Notes under the pieces: model-generated
What the model saw: the letters and a program-made list of their open reading frames with translations, nothing else
Told to the model about the DNA's origin: nothing
Databases searched by the model: none
In this document: piece after piece, positions 1 to 8,622 of the stretch
Layout: each line of letters begins with the position of its first letter
Position numbering within the stretch: position 1 is the stretch's first letter
Source of the DNA: Globomyces pollinis-pini
Lineage: Eukaryota > Chytridiomycota > Chytridiomycetes > Rhizophydiales > Globomycetaceae
Reading direction: 5' to 3'
DNA length: 18,137 nt
Assembly: GCA_025399215.1 (NCBI GenBank)
Contig: MU621343.1
Location: forward strand, 5,874-24,010
Translations under genes and position numbers: made by a program

Positions 1-3000
1 CCTCCTCGAAATCGACGCTCAGTTACCCCTCCTAGAAAGCGACGTTCAGTGACTCCTCCTCGTAATATGCCATCTTGGAAACCCAATGACGTCTCTTCAA
101 GTTCCAATAAAAATCAACCACAACCTGCAACCTCTCGTCGTGGTTCCAATTCTCGACGTGCATCGATTGCCAAAAATGATGTGCAGTCTAAAAAGGGCCC
201 CAAATCGAAACAGAACTCACCAAAAAGTCTCAAACCTAAACCAGTACATAACAATCAGGATAATGGAACGATTATATATCCAGGTGACCTTAAGTCACTC
301 TCAATGGATGTGAAAGAATTTCAATCGTCTGTGTTTAGTATGGTGTCTAAACGTGAACAGACACTACTAGAAATTGGAGACGATTGTATTATTGCTCGAC
401 CAAATCGAAAGAAACGTATTATTTCCCCAACAACCCAACCAGAATCAAGTAGTGCTCAAATAGGTCCTTCTGGGATAGCATCGAATGAAGTTAGCAGCAG
501 TACTGGTATAATGGGTACTTCTGCACCAACTAGTATTGAACGTCATACTTCTCAACCTGCTCTTACCCTTCCAATTCCCACCACTTTGAGTTCTCCACCT
601 AGTGTATCGAATACACCATCCAGAAAATCACCATTCAAACTGGGTGACATTACTCCTGCTGGTAGTCGTTTGCCCATTTCAACAGAATTGACCACTTCCA
701 CCATGACTGGACAGAATAATGGAACCCGATTAAATATCAGTACTTCATTTAATTCGTCTGTTGCCAAGACACAACCGCCATTATCCACATCTCATGGAAC
801 TGACAACAAAGCCATAACCAGCGCCAAGACACCATTCACGATGCCTATTATCTCAACAACCTTTGGTAGTACTCAGCAACCTGTAACAAAATCAGCCGCT
901 ACTGGGAGCTTTAAAGATGCGTTATTAAAAGGATCTGAACTTCCAAAGGGTTCTAAAACCATTGTTACTATAGCAACCACATTTGATTCTGGTTCACAAC
1001 CCAAAAGCAAAATTGCAACTGAAAAACCAAGTGCTAGTGATTTAACGGAAAGCCACGTGGAATCATTACGAGCTAAGGTAGCAGCATCTATAAAAGCCAA
1101 GAATCATTCGCAATCATCTATTGAATCATTTTCAAGTATACCCATCTGGCAAGGGAATTTCCAAGTGAAATTACAAAATAACCTTCATTTATCAATTCCT
1201 ATTAGGTTCCAATCCCATGGAAATATGCAAGTCAATCCAGATTAGTATTGTGAATTAAAATTAACAATTTTGTAGTGTTCGATATTTGAATCCAGATCAA
1301 TTAGTTGTATCAAATTTTGTATATATGAATGATGCTATTTTTTCCAATTTGGTAACGTTAGAAGGGATACCACTTGTAAATTACGTATTTAATATTAGGT
1401 CAAGATTAAGACTGAATCCAAATGTCAGCATCAACTGCAAAAGTTGATGGAATGTTTCAAGAAATACTCTAGATGTGCAACTCTTCAGTTTGATGATTCG
1501 GATAGTGGAATGATATTTGGGCAACATGATGGATCATTATTTGGAATAGTGTTTATCAATCATCCCTTTTCGGAATTTATTTCAACTTTGGATCCTAGTC
1601 TGTATAGTTCTGGTATATTGTTGATGATTGACTCTAGATGGTAATGAAAACGAGTTTTATAGTCAATTGACTGAGTTGAGTACTAGAGATGAACCCATGG
1701 AACCTGAGGTGGAATATTCATTGACCTCACCAACATTTTCACGTTATCAAACAAAATTTACTCAATCCATCATGAAATTTGTATCTGTTCTTCAGAAACG
1801 GTTTTCTCATATATCCATTGCCACCATCTTCCCACTTTTATTGAAGTATGCCATTTTAGCGGATCCGCAAGGACTCTGTTTTGATTTGCCACCTGTTGAA
1901 CCATCCACAATTGGTATGTATGATTTATCTATAGCATGTGAGAAGTTGGTACTTGAAATGAAATCGAAATTTTTAAAACAGAATGAATCTACAACAATGA
2001 CAGTTTCTAATGAAATCCAAGAAGAAATGCAGGTTGATATTCCAAATGATCGTGAAATCGATGATCATGATGAAGTTGCTCATAAACGTTCACAGCGACC
2101 TTTTAATCAAGAACATGTTGATACTAATTTTGTGGATAATGGTGTCGATGATTCTGTTATCCGAGAAGAAGTGTCTGTTGACCTTCCTTTTGATATTAGA
2201 ATGACCACACAAAATACCGATATTGACAGTTGTCTTGTAACCAACCCGTTGAATCATTCAGTACATGGTATTGGTAAGAATATAGTGATTCAAGGTCCTC
2301 CCGTGACCGAGTCGTCAAGAAGCAAGGACATCTCTAGACGATTGTTTGAAATGGATTCTGAAGAAGAAGAGTTCACCACAAATACCCCCCTTGATTTATC
2401 TAATCTGAATACTGTAGAAATTCCGAAACGAATGTCGTCAAACGATTCCGATGAGTTATCATCCAAACGAATGAAACTGAATGATGGTACCATGACCCCG
2501 CCAGTAAATGAACCCCTCCAGAGTGTATATGAACCAAAGGCGATGGATTTGCAAATGGTTGAAGAATTGGATTCATTGTCTGATTGTACTGTAGATGATG
2601 GTGATAGTGAATCGGATAGTTCTATTGGGTTAGCCAGATCGATTGGTGAATCATCTAGTGTGGCCAATCGAACGTTGGATTCACGTCCTGTAACCCCACA
2701 TAGTGAGCATTCCAATATGGAACCAATACCAACTGAGGAACAACGATTGGAACATAACCATCCGTTAGAACCATCGAATACTGTAACTGTTATTGAAGAA
2801 GATGAAGATTCTGATTGTTGTATAATTGAAGATCCCGTTATTTTGGCAAAGTATTTGAAGTCTCCAAAAGCTACTGTTCAAGACCCAGTCAATACCAAAG
2901 CAGAACCTTTTCTTAACAAAAAGACTTCTGTGGAGCATCAGTATCAGAATCAATTGATTAGCCAGTACAAGGATATTATTGCCAGTAGTCGACCAAGTGT

Positions 3001-3376
3001 CACGGGTGATGGTGCGAGTACTGCCAATCAAACTATTCAATCAGGTTTTTTTTCGTTGAATATTAAATTTGGTATAGGAAAGGATTTTTCAAGGTCAACA
3101 CAAGTTCTAACTGCTTCCACCCCTCAACACTCAACGAACCAAACCAAGCAAAATGGTAAAAATGATCTTGAATCATCATTTTATGGTGTCCCATTTGAAT
3201 CACCTGAATCGTCATCCCAATCCGTATTGGACAAAGCAAAATCTCTCATGTCATTAGCCAAAAAGTACAGTCAACCAGTTCATTCTACCATTGGACAATC
3301 GTTACCGCCTGATAACCACCCAAGTCCATGGTTGTTGCCAACCGATCAGTTGCTCAATAAGTTGAAACCATCTTGA
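1..3376 (+). CDS. Large disordered nuclear-type protein with putative SPOC-like domain (5' partial, 4 exons)
   Basis: The frame is open from base 1, so the gene starts upstream. I reconstruct exons 1-1244, 1276-1375, 1399-1612 and 1638-3376, with introns of 31, 23 and 25 nt; the frame is consistent and gives about 1098 residues in the window. The N-terminal side has two RRSVTPPR repeats (SR-like), then a long Ser/Thr/Pro-rich stretch. From IPIWQG (W about residue 383) through exons 2-3 runs a folded-looking segment with a W-x-G start, alternating strands and a QLQKLMECFKKY helix, reminiscent of the SPOC domain of Spen/SHARP-type transcription cofactors. That assignment is tentative and would imply RRMs upstream. 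Exon 4 is mostly acidic and low-complexity, with a PLDLS motif (2387-2401) and a hydrophobic-acidic VTVIEEDEDSD motif near 2783. No enzyme motif is seen. Transcription or RNA regulation is inferred. Confidence 0.6.
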
Positions 3377-3411
3377 GGATACTTGGAGTTGTGTAGAATA
3401 TGATTTTATTA

Positions 3412-3417
3412 AATAAA
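3412..3417 (+). terminator. Poly(A) signal AATAAA of the SPOC-like gene
   Basis: A canonical AATAAA lies 35 nt after the stop at 3376. The convergent trypsin gene has its own signal at 3457-3462, so the two 3' ends nearly meet within 113 bp. Confidence 0.6.
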
Positions 3418-3456
3418 CTGTAGTCATGGCAAAACAAAACAGATTGAATTTATAGC

Positions 3457-3462
3457 TTTATT
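3457..3462 (-). terminator. Poly(A) signal of trypsin gene A
   Basis: TTTATT on the plus strand reads AATAAA on the coding strand, 27 nt beyond the stop at 3490. Confidence 0.55.
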
Positions 3463-3489
3463 TAGATTTGAATGTGAGTTTCAAGTAGT

Positions 3490-4365
3490 TTAAATGATTA
3501 AACCAAACACAATAGCCATTAAAATATTTGTAGTTAATGTACTATAATAATGCATTGCATTATTTTTGTTATCTTTTGTGTTGTTGTTGATTCCCATTGT
3601 TTCCCGTAACCAAGGATTTAAAACCGCAATATTCGCGTAAACTCCAACACTACTTCCACATTCTCTTCCATAAGAAACGACACCTACCAAAGTAGGAGGA
3701 TTAGTTTTCAAAAACAATGGACCACCCGAATCTCCTTGACAAGAATCTTTACCACCTCTTAGACTACCAGCGCAAAAAGAAGATGGTTGAATTTCTGGAA
3801 ATGATTTTTTACATGTTGCAAGATCACGTATTGGAACTTCAATTTCACGTAAAATTGGACTACCTAAACCAGCTCCATCTACTGTATCTCCCCATCCTGC
3901 TACTGTAGCCATCTGACCAACTATACTTGCCTTTCCATCATCCAACTTTGGCAAGGCTTTAATAATCGAAAAATCGCCCTTGACTAATTCGACTTCCCAA
4001 ACAGCAATATCAAATGGTACATTTTCATTTTTATCATCATATTGAGGATGTACAATAACCTTTTTGACTTTAAAAACCAATCCTTTCTCTTCATCACTTG
4101 GCTTTGTAACATCCAATCGATGAGCGACAAATTGAAATTGAGTTGGAATGACTCCAACACTACAATGTGCAGCAGTAATGATATGTTTCGCATCAAAAAC
4201 AGTTCCACCACAAATTGGGATTGCACTATCTTCTACTTTTTGTAAACCTGCTAACCATGGATAATCATCTATAGACTGAACTGGAGCTCCATTAATAATT
4301 TTGTTGATTCCAATAACACTTGTAGATACCATTTCCAATAAATTCAACAGTTGGACGTATTTCAT
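3490..4365 (-). CDS. Trypsin-like serine protease A (S1 family), GPI-type tail
   Basis: Single-exon gene of 291 residues. I start it at the ATG at 4365; a longer open frame begins with GTG. A TATA box sits 31 bp upstream of this ATG. A short, weakly hydrophobic leader ends in INK, followed by the activation site IING (new N-terminus I23), so a Lys at P1 would allow trypsin-type activation. The triad is complete: H67 in TAAHC, D119 in FDIAVW, S213 in CQGDSGGPL. D207, six residues before the serine, predicts cleavage after Arg/Lys, and the glycines lining the S1 pocket are present. After the catalytic domain comes an Asn-rich linker and a terminal hydrophobic run (ILMAIVFGLII), typical of a GPI-anchor signal. 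It is a tandem paralogue of the next gene. The leader is less convincing than that of gene B. Confidence 0.95.
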   Translation of the reverse strand: MKYVQLLNLLEMVSTSVIGINKIINGAPVQSIDDYPWLAGLQKVEDSAIPICGGTVFDAKHIITAAHCSVGVIPTQFQFVAHRLDVTKPSDEEKGLVFKVKKVIVHPQYDDKNENVPFDIAVWEVELVKGDFSIIKALPKLDDGKASIVGQMATVAGWGDTVDGAGLGSPILREIEVPIRDLATCKKSFPEIQPSSFCAGSLRGGKDSCQGDSGGPLFLKTNPPTLVGVVSYGRECGSSVGVYANIAVLNPWLRETMGINNNTKDNKNNAMHYYSTLTTNILMAIVFGLII

Positions 4366-4395
4366 GTCTGAGTATTTTTCCACCCTGCTGTAATC

Positions 4396-4403
4396 TATTT
4401 ATA
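4396..4403 (-). promoter_or_regulatory. TATA box of trypsin gene A
   Basis: Coding-strand TATAAATA, 31 bp upstream of the ATG at 4365. The same octamer precedes trypsin gene B. It implies a very short 5' leader. Confidence 0.7.
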
Positions 4404-4521
4404 ATGCTTTATGGGTTCTGGTTGCGTTTCAGGTGTTGAACCGTTCGCCCAATTTCAGCCTCTGGTTGGGCCCATCTTACACAAAGAAGTGTCATTTAGA
4501 AAGATTGTAGATACATACAGT
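4404..4521. promoter_or_regulatory. Upstream region of trypsin gene A
   Basis: The spacer between the tandem proteases has a 6-bp inverted repeat, GCCCAA at 4447-4452 and TTGGGC at 4466-4471. It also has the octamer AACCGTTC at 4439-4446 (MYB-type core), which recurs inverted upstream of trypsin gene B at 5594-5601. No canonical AATAAA for gene B is visible here. Confidence 0.35.
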
Positions 4522-5490
4522 TTATATTACAAAAATGATTAATGGTAAAAGAAATATTTCGCGTCGTAGGAAATTTGAGATTGAAGAGCTACGAGCAGAC
4601 TCGGACTTGCTTGTACTAGTATTGACTCTAGTTTGATTTGAAGTGTCAATTTGATTATCTGTAAGTTGTGCTGGTATAGAAAGCTTTCTACCCACTACTT
4701 GTTCAATCCATGGCAGTACATGTGTTACATTCGCATAGAAACCGATTGGTGAGCCACAAGCTGCACCGCTAGATACAATTCCTACAATGGTGGGAATTGC
4801 TGCTTGTAAGAATAATGGGCCTCCAGAATCTCCTTGGCATGTATCTTTACCTCGCCTACCTCCAGCACATAATATAGACTTATCAAGGTCCGGCTCTGAC
4901 TTTTTACATTCCTTCCTTCCAATGACTTCAAGTTGTACTTCACGCAAGACTGTGCTTCCCTTATTAGCACTATCTTTCTTGTCGCCCCAACCAGCAGCTG
5001 TCAATGACTCTCCATCAAATTTCTGTGTTCCATCATCTAGTCGAGGAAACTGCTTTATTTGCGATAAATCACCTTTTACTAGTGATACTTTCCAAACAGC
5101 AACATCAAAAATTAAATCTGGAGTGAATTTTGGATGAATCAAAATTTCGTTCACTTTGAACTGAATTGCGCTCTCTTCTTCGATTGTTGTACTTAGATCC
5201 AATCGATGTGTGACTACAGTTACATCCGAAGGAGAAGTATCTACACTACAATGAGCAGCAGTTAGGACATGATTTGCATCCAACAATGTCCCACCACATC
5301 CAACATCTGTTTGACGGTTCTTTCGTTTTGGTTCAGATTCTGAAGTGGTAAAGTCAATACCGACTAACCATGGATATTTATCTATCGAAGATACTTTTTT
5401 ACCATTCACAATTTTGGAAATGTTTTCAGGCGGAACGGGATTGGAGTAGATTACTGTTAATGATATAAGAATAAAACCAAAATATTTCAT
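4522..5490 (-). CDS. Trypsin-like serine protease B (S1 family), GPI-type tail
   Basis: Single-exon gene of 322 residues. A clear signal peptide (MKYFGFILISLTVIYS) is followed by a short propeptide ending in Lys and the activation site IVNG (new N-terminus I27). The triad is H80 (TAAHC), D129 (FDVAVW) and S222 (CQGDSGGPL). D216 at the pocket base predicts Arg/Lys specificity. Compared with gene A it has a longer basic surface loop (about residues 46-62, with PKRKNRQ) near the active-site cleft, and a Ser-rich linker before a hydrophobic C-terminus (IFLLPLIIFVI), again GPI-like. Shared blocks (SID.YPWL, LVKGD, LDDG) show that A and B are tandem duplicates. It would be secreted and held at the outer surface. 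An active enzyme is expected from motifs; the substrate is unknown. Confidence 0.95.
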   Translation of the reverse strand: MKYFGFILISLTVIYSNPVPPENISKIVNGKKVSSIDKYPWLVGIDFTTSESEPKRKNRQTDVGCGGTLLDANHVLTAAHCSVDTSPSDVTVVTHRLDLSTTIEEESAIQFKVNEILIHPKFTPDLIFDVAVWKVSLVKGDLSQIKQFPRLDDGTQKFDGESLTAAGWGDKKDSANKGSTVLREVQLEVIGRKECKKSEPDLDKSILCAGGRRGKDTCQGDSGGPLFLQAAIPTIVGIVSSGAACGSPIGFYANVTHVLPWIEQVVGRKLSIPAQLTDNQIDTSNQTRVNTSTSKSESARSSSISNFLRREIFLLPLIIFVI

Positions 5491-5513
5491 ACCATTCTCT
5501 TAAAAGAACTTTC

Positions 5514-5521
5514 TATTTATA
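5514..5521 (-). promoter_or_regulatory. TATA box of trypsin gene B
   Basis: Coding-strand TATAAATA, 24 bp upstream of the ATG at 5490 and identical to the box of gene A. Confidence 0.7.
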
Positions 5522-5572
5522 AATGAAAGATTTTTGATGAGTACATGGGCTTAAGATAGTGGTATAGAATGG

Positions 5573-5598
5573 CGTTCTGTAAGAAAACTGACAGAACG
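5573..5598. repeat. 8-bp perfect inverted repeat in the trypsin B upstream region
   Basis: CGTTCTGT (5573-5580) and ACAGAACG (5591-5598) are perfect reverse complements around a 10-nt spacer, about 85-105 bp upstream of the trypsin B ATG. Two copies of the palindrome TACATGTA (5613-5620, 5651-5658) lie just beyond. The arrangement suits a dimeric regulator site; it could also form a hairpin. Confidence 0.4.
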
Positions 5599-5955
5599 GT
5601 TATCAACCATGATACATGTAAGGTCTTAAAAGGCTGAAACGAAAGATGACTACATGTATACTTGGTCTAAAGCTACCCCTTTGGCAAATTCCTGTTGTCT
5701 ATCTTCAGAATGAACAGTAGAAGTTCTGAAACATTTTGTATGCAAAATTAGGCACTTAAAGACGACTCATTAATGCCATCATCAGCCAAGAGGCAAATCT
5801 GTATCAACTGTTTTACATTCTTCTTTGTGTCGTCACTATGCACGACATTTGATACATAGCCACTGTTATTACGTAAATTAATAAGATTTTGTAACATTGG
5901 AAAGCGGGATGAGTATGATTGATCATAGTTTATTCGATTTAAAGAAACTAGAAAT
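5599..5955. other. Intergenic region between trypsin B and the secreted-protein gene
   Basis: No credible gene. The minus-strand open stretch reaching from 5748 to 6203 overlaps the upstream gene in another frame and has no recognisable motif. The poly(A) signal of the upstream gene is at 5929-5934. Confidence 0.5.
5929..5934 (-). terminator. Poly(A) signal of the DUF7029/7223-like gene
   Basis: Coding-strand AATAAA, 22 nt beyond the stop at 5956, which supports that stop as the true end. Confidence 0.55.
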
Positions 5956-7365
5956 CTAAGCGCGTGCAGGGAAGCATTGTTCACAAAAGAAACATTTGAT
6001 GCGGAGTCTACCACTTTGATAAAGCGATCTTGGGGTTGATTCATATGGAATGAGCAAATTGACGTTGTGTTGGTGATAGAGTTCCGCATCGATGTTATCT
6101 TTTGGACATACTGTGAATACACCACCAGATACAGACACACCAAGAGAACTATCCAGAGCAAGGTTGAGGTTAACAGTATCGGAACTAAAAACACCAATGG
6201 CAAAATTGAAGGATGGGATCAAATGAGCGGAAAGAGTCATTTGAAAGTCTTTAGTTCTGCTAGGTAAATGTTCTGTTAAGGTAATATCTCCAGTTCGTGA
6301 GAACACTGGCTTTCCAGATAAGCCATCTGTAGACTCCAATTGAAAGTTAAATGGATATTTCATATCCCAACCATATCCAAATTCAAGAGGAGCTTCAGAT
6401 TTATAATTGACGGCTGCGTCCAAATCCAATTCTGGTTCAAACTTGAAAATTCCCGGAACAGAAACTGCACCAAACGGTAAAGCATAAAGCCTTGTCTTGA
6501 AAAGTTCTTGTTCAGTTCGCGACCCCAATGAAAGTTTCAAATCCATATTGGCATTCAACAACCCGAACAAGTTCAGTTTATATGACTTGACTCCACTAAA
6601 TCCAACGGTAAATTGCACTTTGAGAGTAGCATCACCTCGAGTATGGCAGTTGACGCAGAAAACTCCAACTTGTGGCCTTTCAAAAAGAGATATTTCAGGT
6701 CGAACAACGGTTTGGCTCGCGCCGTCGTAATTAACATTCAATGGAATTGGTTTGAAGGTTCCTTCAACTCGGTCTTGAAGTTCGTTTGGTTTCTGTCCAT
6801 TGGAAAGATCAACCACATATTCCTTAATCACCTGCTCGATTGGTAAAGCCGCAGTTTCGACACTCAATAGATTGTCCTTGAGAGTGATGCCTTGAACCGA
6901 TCTTGTGTGGACATGCACCTTTCCATTTGGACATGACCATTCGTGTCCAAAGTAGAGTGCCAAGTCTGGATGTACTTTCCATTCATTGTATGCAGCAGTA
7001 GCGGTTCGAGTAGAATTGAAAGTCAAGGTCAATAAATTGGTAGCACAGTCCAGGTTATTAATTTGCAAGAAATTATCCAAGTTCAACGTTGGTCGTTGAG
7101 TAGTAATTTCAAGTTTGGCTAGAAATACATCCTGTGCGTCTTCAGGTACACCTTGGTAGCTGGCCTTGATCAGAGTACGTGGTTGGAGAGTACTTCTTGG
7201 TACGGCAATTGTATGTAAGTTAGTGTACTTTTTGGCCGGTACTTTTCCTCCCAAATATTCTCCATTTGGCCCAATAGAAGAACTTTTGGCGAGTTCTTGG
7301 GCAGGAAGTGATACATCAGTAGCAGAAATTGCTAGGGCTGACAAAATGGAATAGAAGAGCTTCAT
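5956..7365 (-). CDS. Secreted protein resembling fungal DUF7029/DUF7223 proteins
   Basis: Single-exon gene of 469 residues. The N-terminus (MKLFYSILSALAISATDVS) is a signal peptide. Residues about 104-130 (NNLDCATNLLTLTFNSTRTA, then NEW) look like the DUF7029 pattern of fungal secreted proteins: Cys, a hydrophobic strand ending FNS, then a helix with a Trp. C107 may pair with C145. Residues about 234-330 (GVFCVNCHTRGDATLKVQF, then a long beta-rich stretch with VPGIFKFEPEL) resemble DUF7223, which typically begins with a Cys-x-x-Cys element (here C237, C240). The C-terminus is Cys-rich (KCFFCEQC). No transmembrane or GPI segment is seen, so it is probably released or wall-associated. The family assignment is from memory and moderate; the biochemical role of these families is not known to me. 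Confidence 0.7.
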   Translation of the reverse strand: MKLFYSILSALAISATDVSLPAQELAKSSSIGPNGEYLGGKVPAKKYTNLHTIAVPRSTLQPRTLIKASYQGVPEDAQDVFLAKLEITTQRPTLNLDNFLQINNLDCATNLLTLTFNSTRTATAAYNEWKVHPDLALYFGHEWSCPNGKVHVHTRSVQGITLKDNLLSVETAALPIEQVIKEYVVDLSNGQKPNELQDRVEGTFKPIPLNVNYDGASQTVVRPEISLFERPQVGVFCVNCHTRGDATLKVQFTVGFSGVKSYKLNLFGLLNANMDLKLSLGSRTEQELFKTRLYALPFGAVSVPGIFKFEPELDLDAAVNYKSEAPLEFGYGWDMKYPFNFQLESTDGLSGKPVFSRTGDITLTEHLPSRTKDFQMTLSAHLIPSFNFAIGVFSSDTVNLNLALDSSLGVSVSGGVFTVCPKDNIDAELYHQHNVNLLIPYESTPRSLYQSGRLRIKCFFCEQCFPARA

Positions 7366-7398
7366 GTCAAGAATGGTGTCAAAGACAGTTTGAGTTCA

Positions 7399-7405
7399 AT
7401 TTATA
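7399..7405 (-). promoter_or_regulatory. TATA box of the DUF7029/7223-like gene
   Basis: Coding-strand TATAAAT, 34 bp upstream of the ATG at 7365, with spacing like that of the two trypsin genes. Confidence 0.6.
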
Positions 7406-8622
7406 CTTTTTCAAAGGTCAGGGTTTCTCTTGTATACCAACGTGAATTATAGTTTTGGCAGGTTACAATCCAACATGTGTTTCTTTCAGCTGATTGGTTA
7501 CAATTTCTTTTCAAAGTAGGATTAGGATTGAACTTTAAAGTCGAATTTGATCTCGTTAGTATGCACAGTACTATGATCTGCATCATTTTCTTTATTGTTA
7601 CTGTATCTCATCGTGAAACAACACAATTTTGTCACGCTTCTACCAAACTTTGTCCAACTGTATTCGGCACTTCTAACGAGATCAATGCGTAATAACTTTT
7701 TATCCGTTCACATATGGAGGCTTCTTTAGTTAAATCAATCAATACTGCTTATAATACGTACTTCTTGTCTTAGCTTTTGAAAAACTCATGAGTATATCGA
7801 AAAAGACGTACTAATTAGTTACAAATTATTCATAGACTTTCTCCATTGTGATAAAAAAGATGTAAGGTTAATAGGCAGAGATATAATTGCATAGTAATTG
7901 AGGTTCCAAGGTTATCTACTATTCATGTCCTACTACTCATGATGTCAGTTACGATCATGGCCACAAAGCGAGTACCAGCTGAATTTGATATTTGATTTCA
8001 TTTAGCCTAAAAGGAATATGGATTAGCCCTTTTTGATCGCTATTGTCCTAAGGGACCTAAAGCTCCATTATAGGAAGTGACTATGGAAGAACTCAATTTT
8101 AGAGTAGATACTAATATCCACAGATTGTACATCATTCGTCCCTGGTGGGGTCAATGCGTAATGGCACGATTTATCCTATCATCTACCTAATTCTTATCAA
8201 ATGCAACAGGGTCTTTGATAGAGAAATAGTTGGCTCTGATTTCGACCAAAAGATAAGCTGCTACATGATCTAGCATACAATTATTACCAGTGTTCATTCA
8301 AGATAGCATATCAATACGATTTATGCATTATGAACCGAAATGGAGAGAAACTCAAGTGGGGTGATTGGAAGTGAATTATTCAATGGACAGCATTTGTATA
8401 TATCATTAAATCGATATAGATATGATTTTAATTATTCGTAGTGTAAAATACACAAAAAGTCAAAGTAAATTACCCAAGGTTTCAGCAACCTAGTGGAAAA
8501 TGATTGACAAGCACCAATGAAGGAAAATTGGTGGGCAAAAACTCTGTTTTTTTTACAATTATTATTCACGGTCAAATCAGGTCGCGTCTTGAAAAAACGT
8601 TATTTCTTTAAAAAATACATTC
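7406..8622. other. 1.2 kb divergent intergenic region
   Basis: It separates the minus-strand secretory cluster from the plus-strand LRR gene, so it should hold both promoters. I see no convincing gene. The longest open stretches are about 70 codons with no family match, and the best-looking frame after 7939 has stops at roughly random frequency. A 12-bp direct repeat TCAATGCGTAAT occurs at 7682-7693 and 8151-8162, each followed within about 12 nt by TTATCC. A CCAAT inverted pair lies at 8512-8533. Confidence 0.5.
8512..8533. promoter_or_regulatory. Inverted pair of CCAAT boxes upstream of the LRR gene
   Basis: CACCAAT (8512-8518) and ATTGGTG (8527-8533) are perfect reverse complements with an 8-nt spacer, giving two CCAAT boxes in opposite orientation about 90-110 bp before the ATG at 8623. 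CCAAT boxes are bound by HAP/NF-Y complexes. Binding here is inferred. No TATA box is seen for this gene. Confidence 0.4.

Noticed and set aside
5748..6203. Minus-strand 151-codon open frame overlapping the end of the DUF7029/7223-like gene
   Set aside because: It is mostly in another frame of the real gene, with no motif, and the real gene has its own stop and a poly(A) signal 22 nt later.
7475..7692. Short plus-strand open frame, with a 43-codon part starting at 7561 that has a hydrophobic, signal-like start
   Set aside because: It is short, has no recognisable family or TATA box, and lies in the divergent promoter region. It is not distinguishable from chance.
7939..8365. Possible decayed coding sequence containing fragments that look protein-like
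   Set aside because: The frame has about seven stops in 141 codons, which is random frequency, and no domain motif is recognised.
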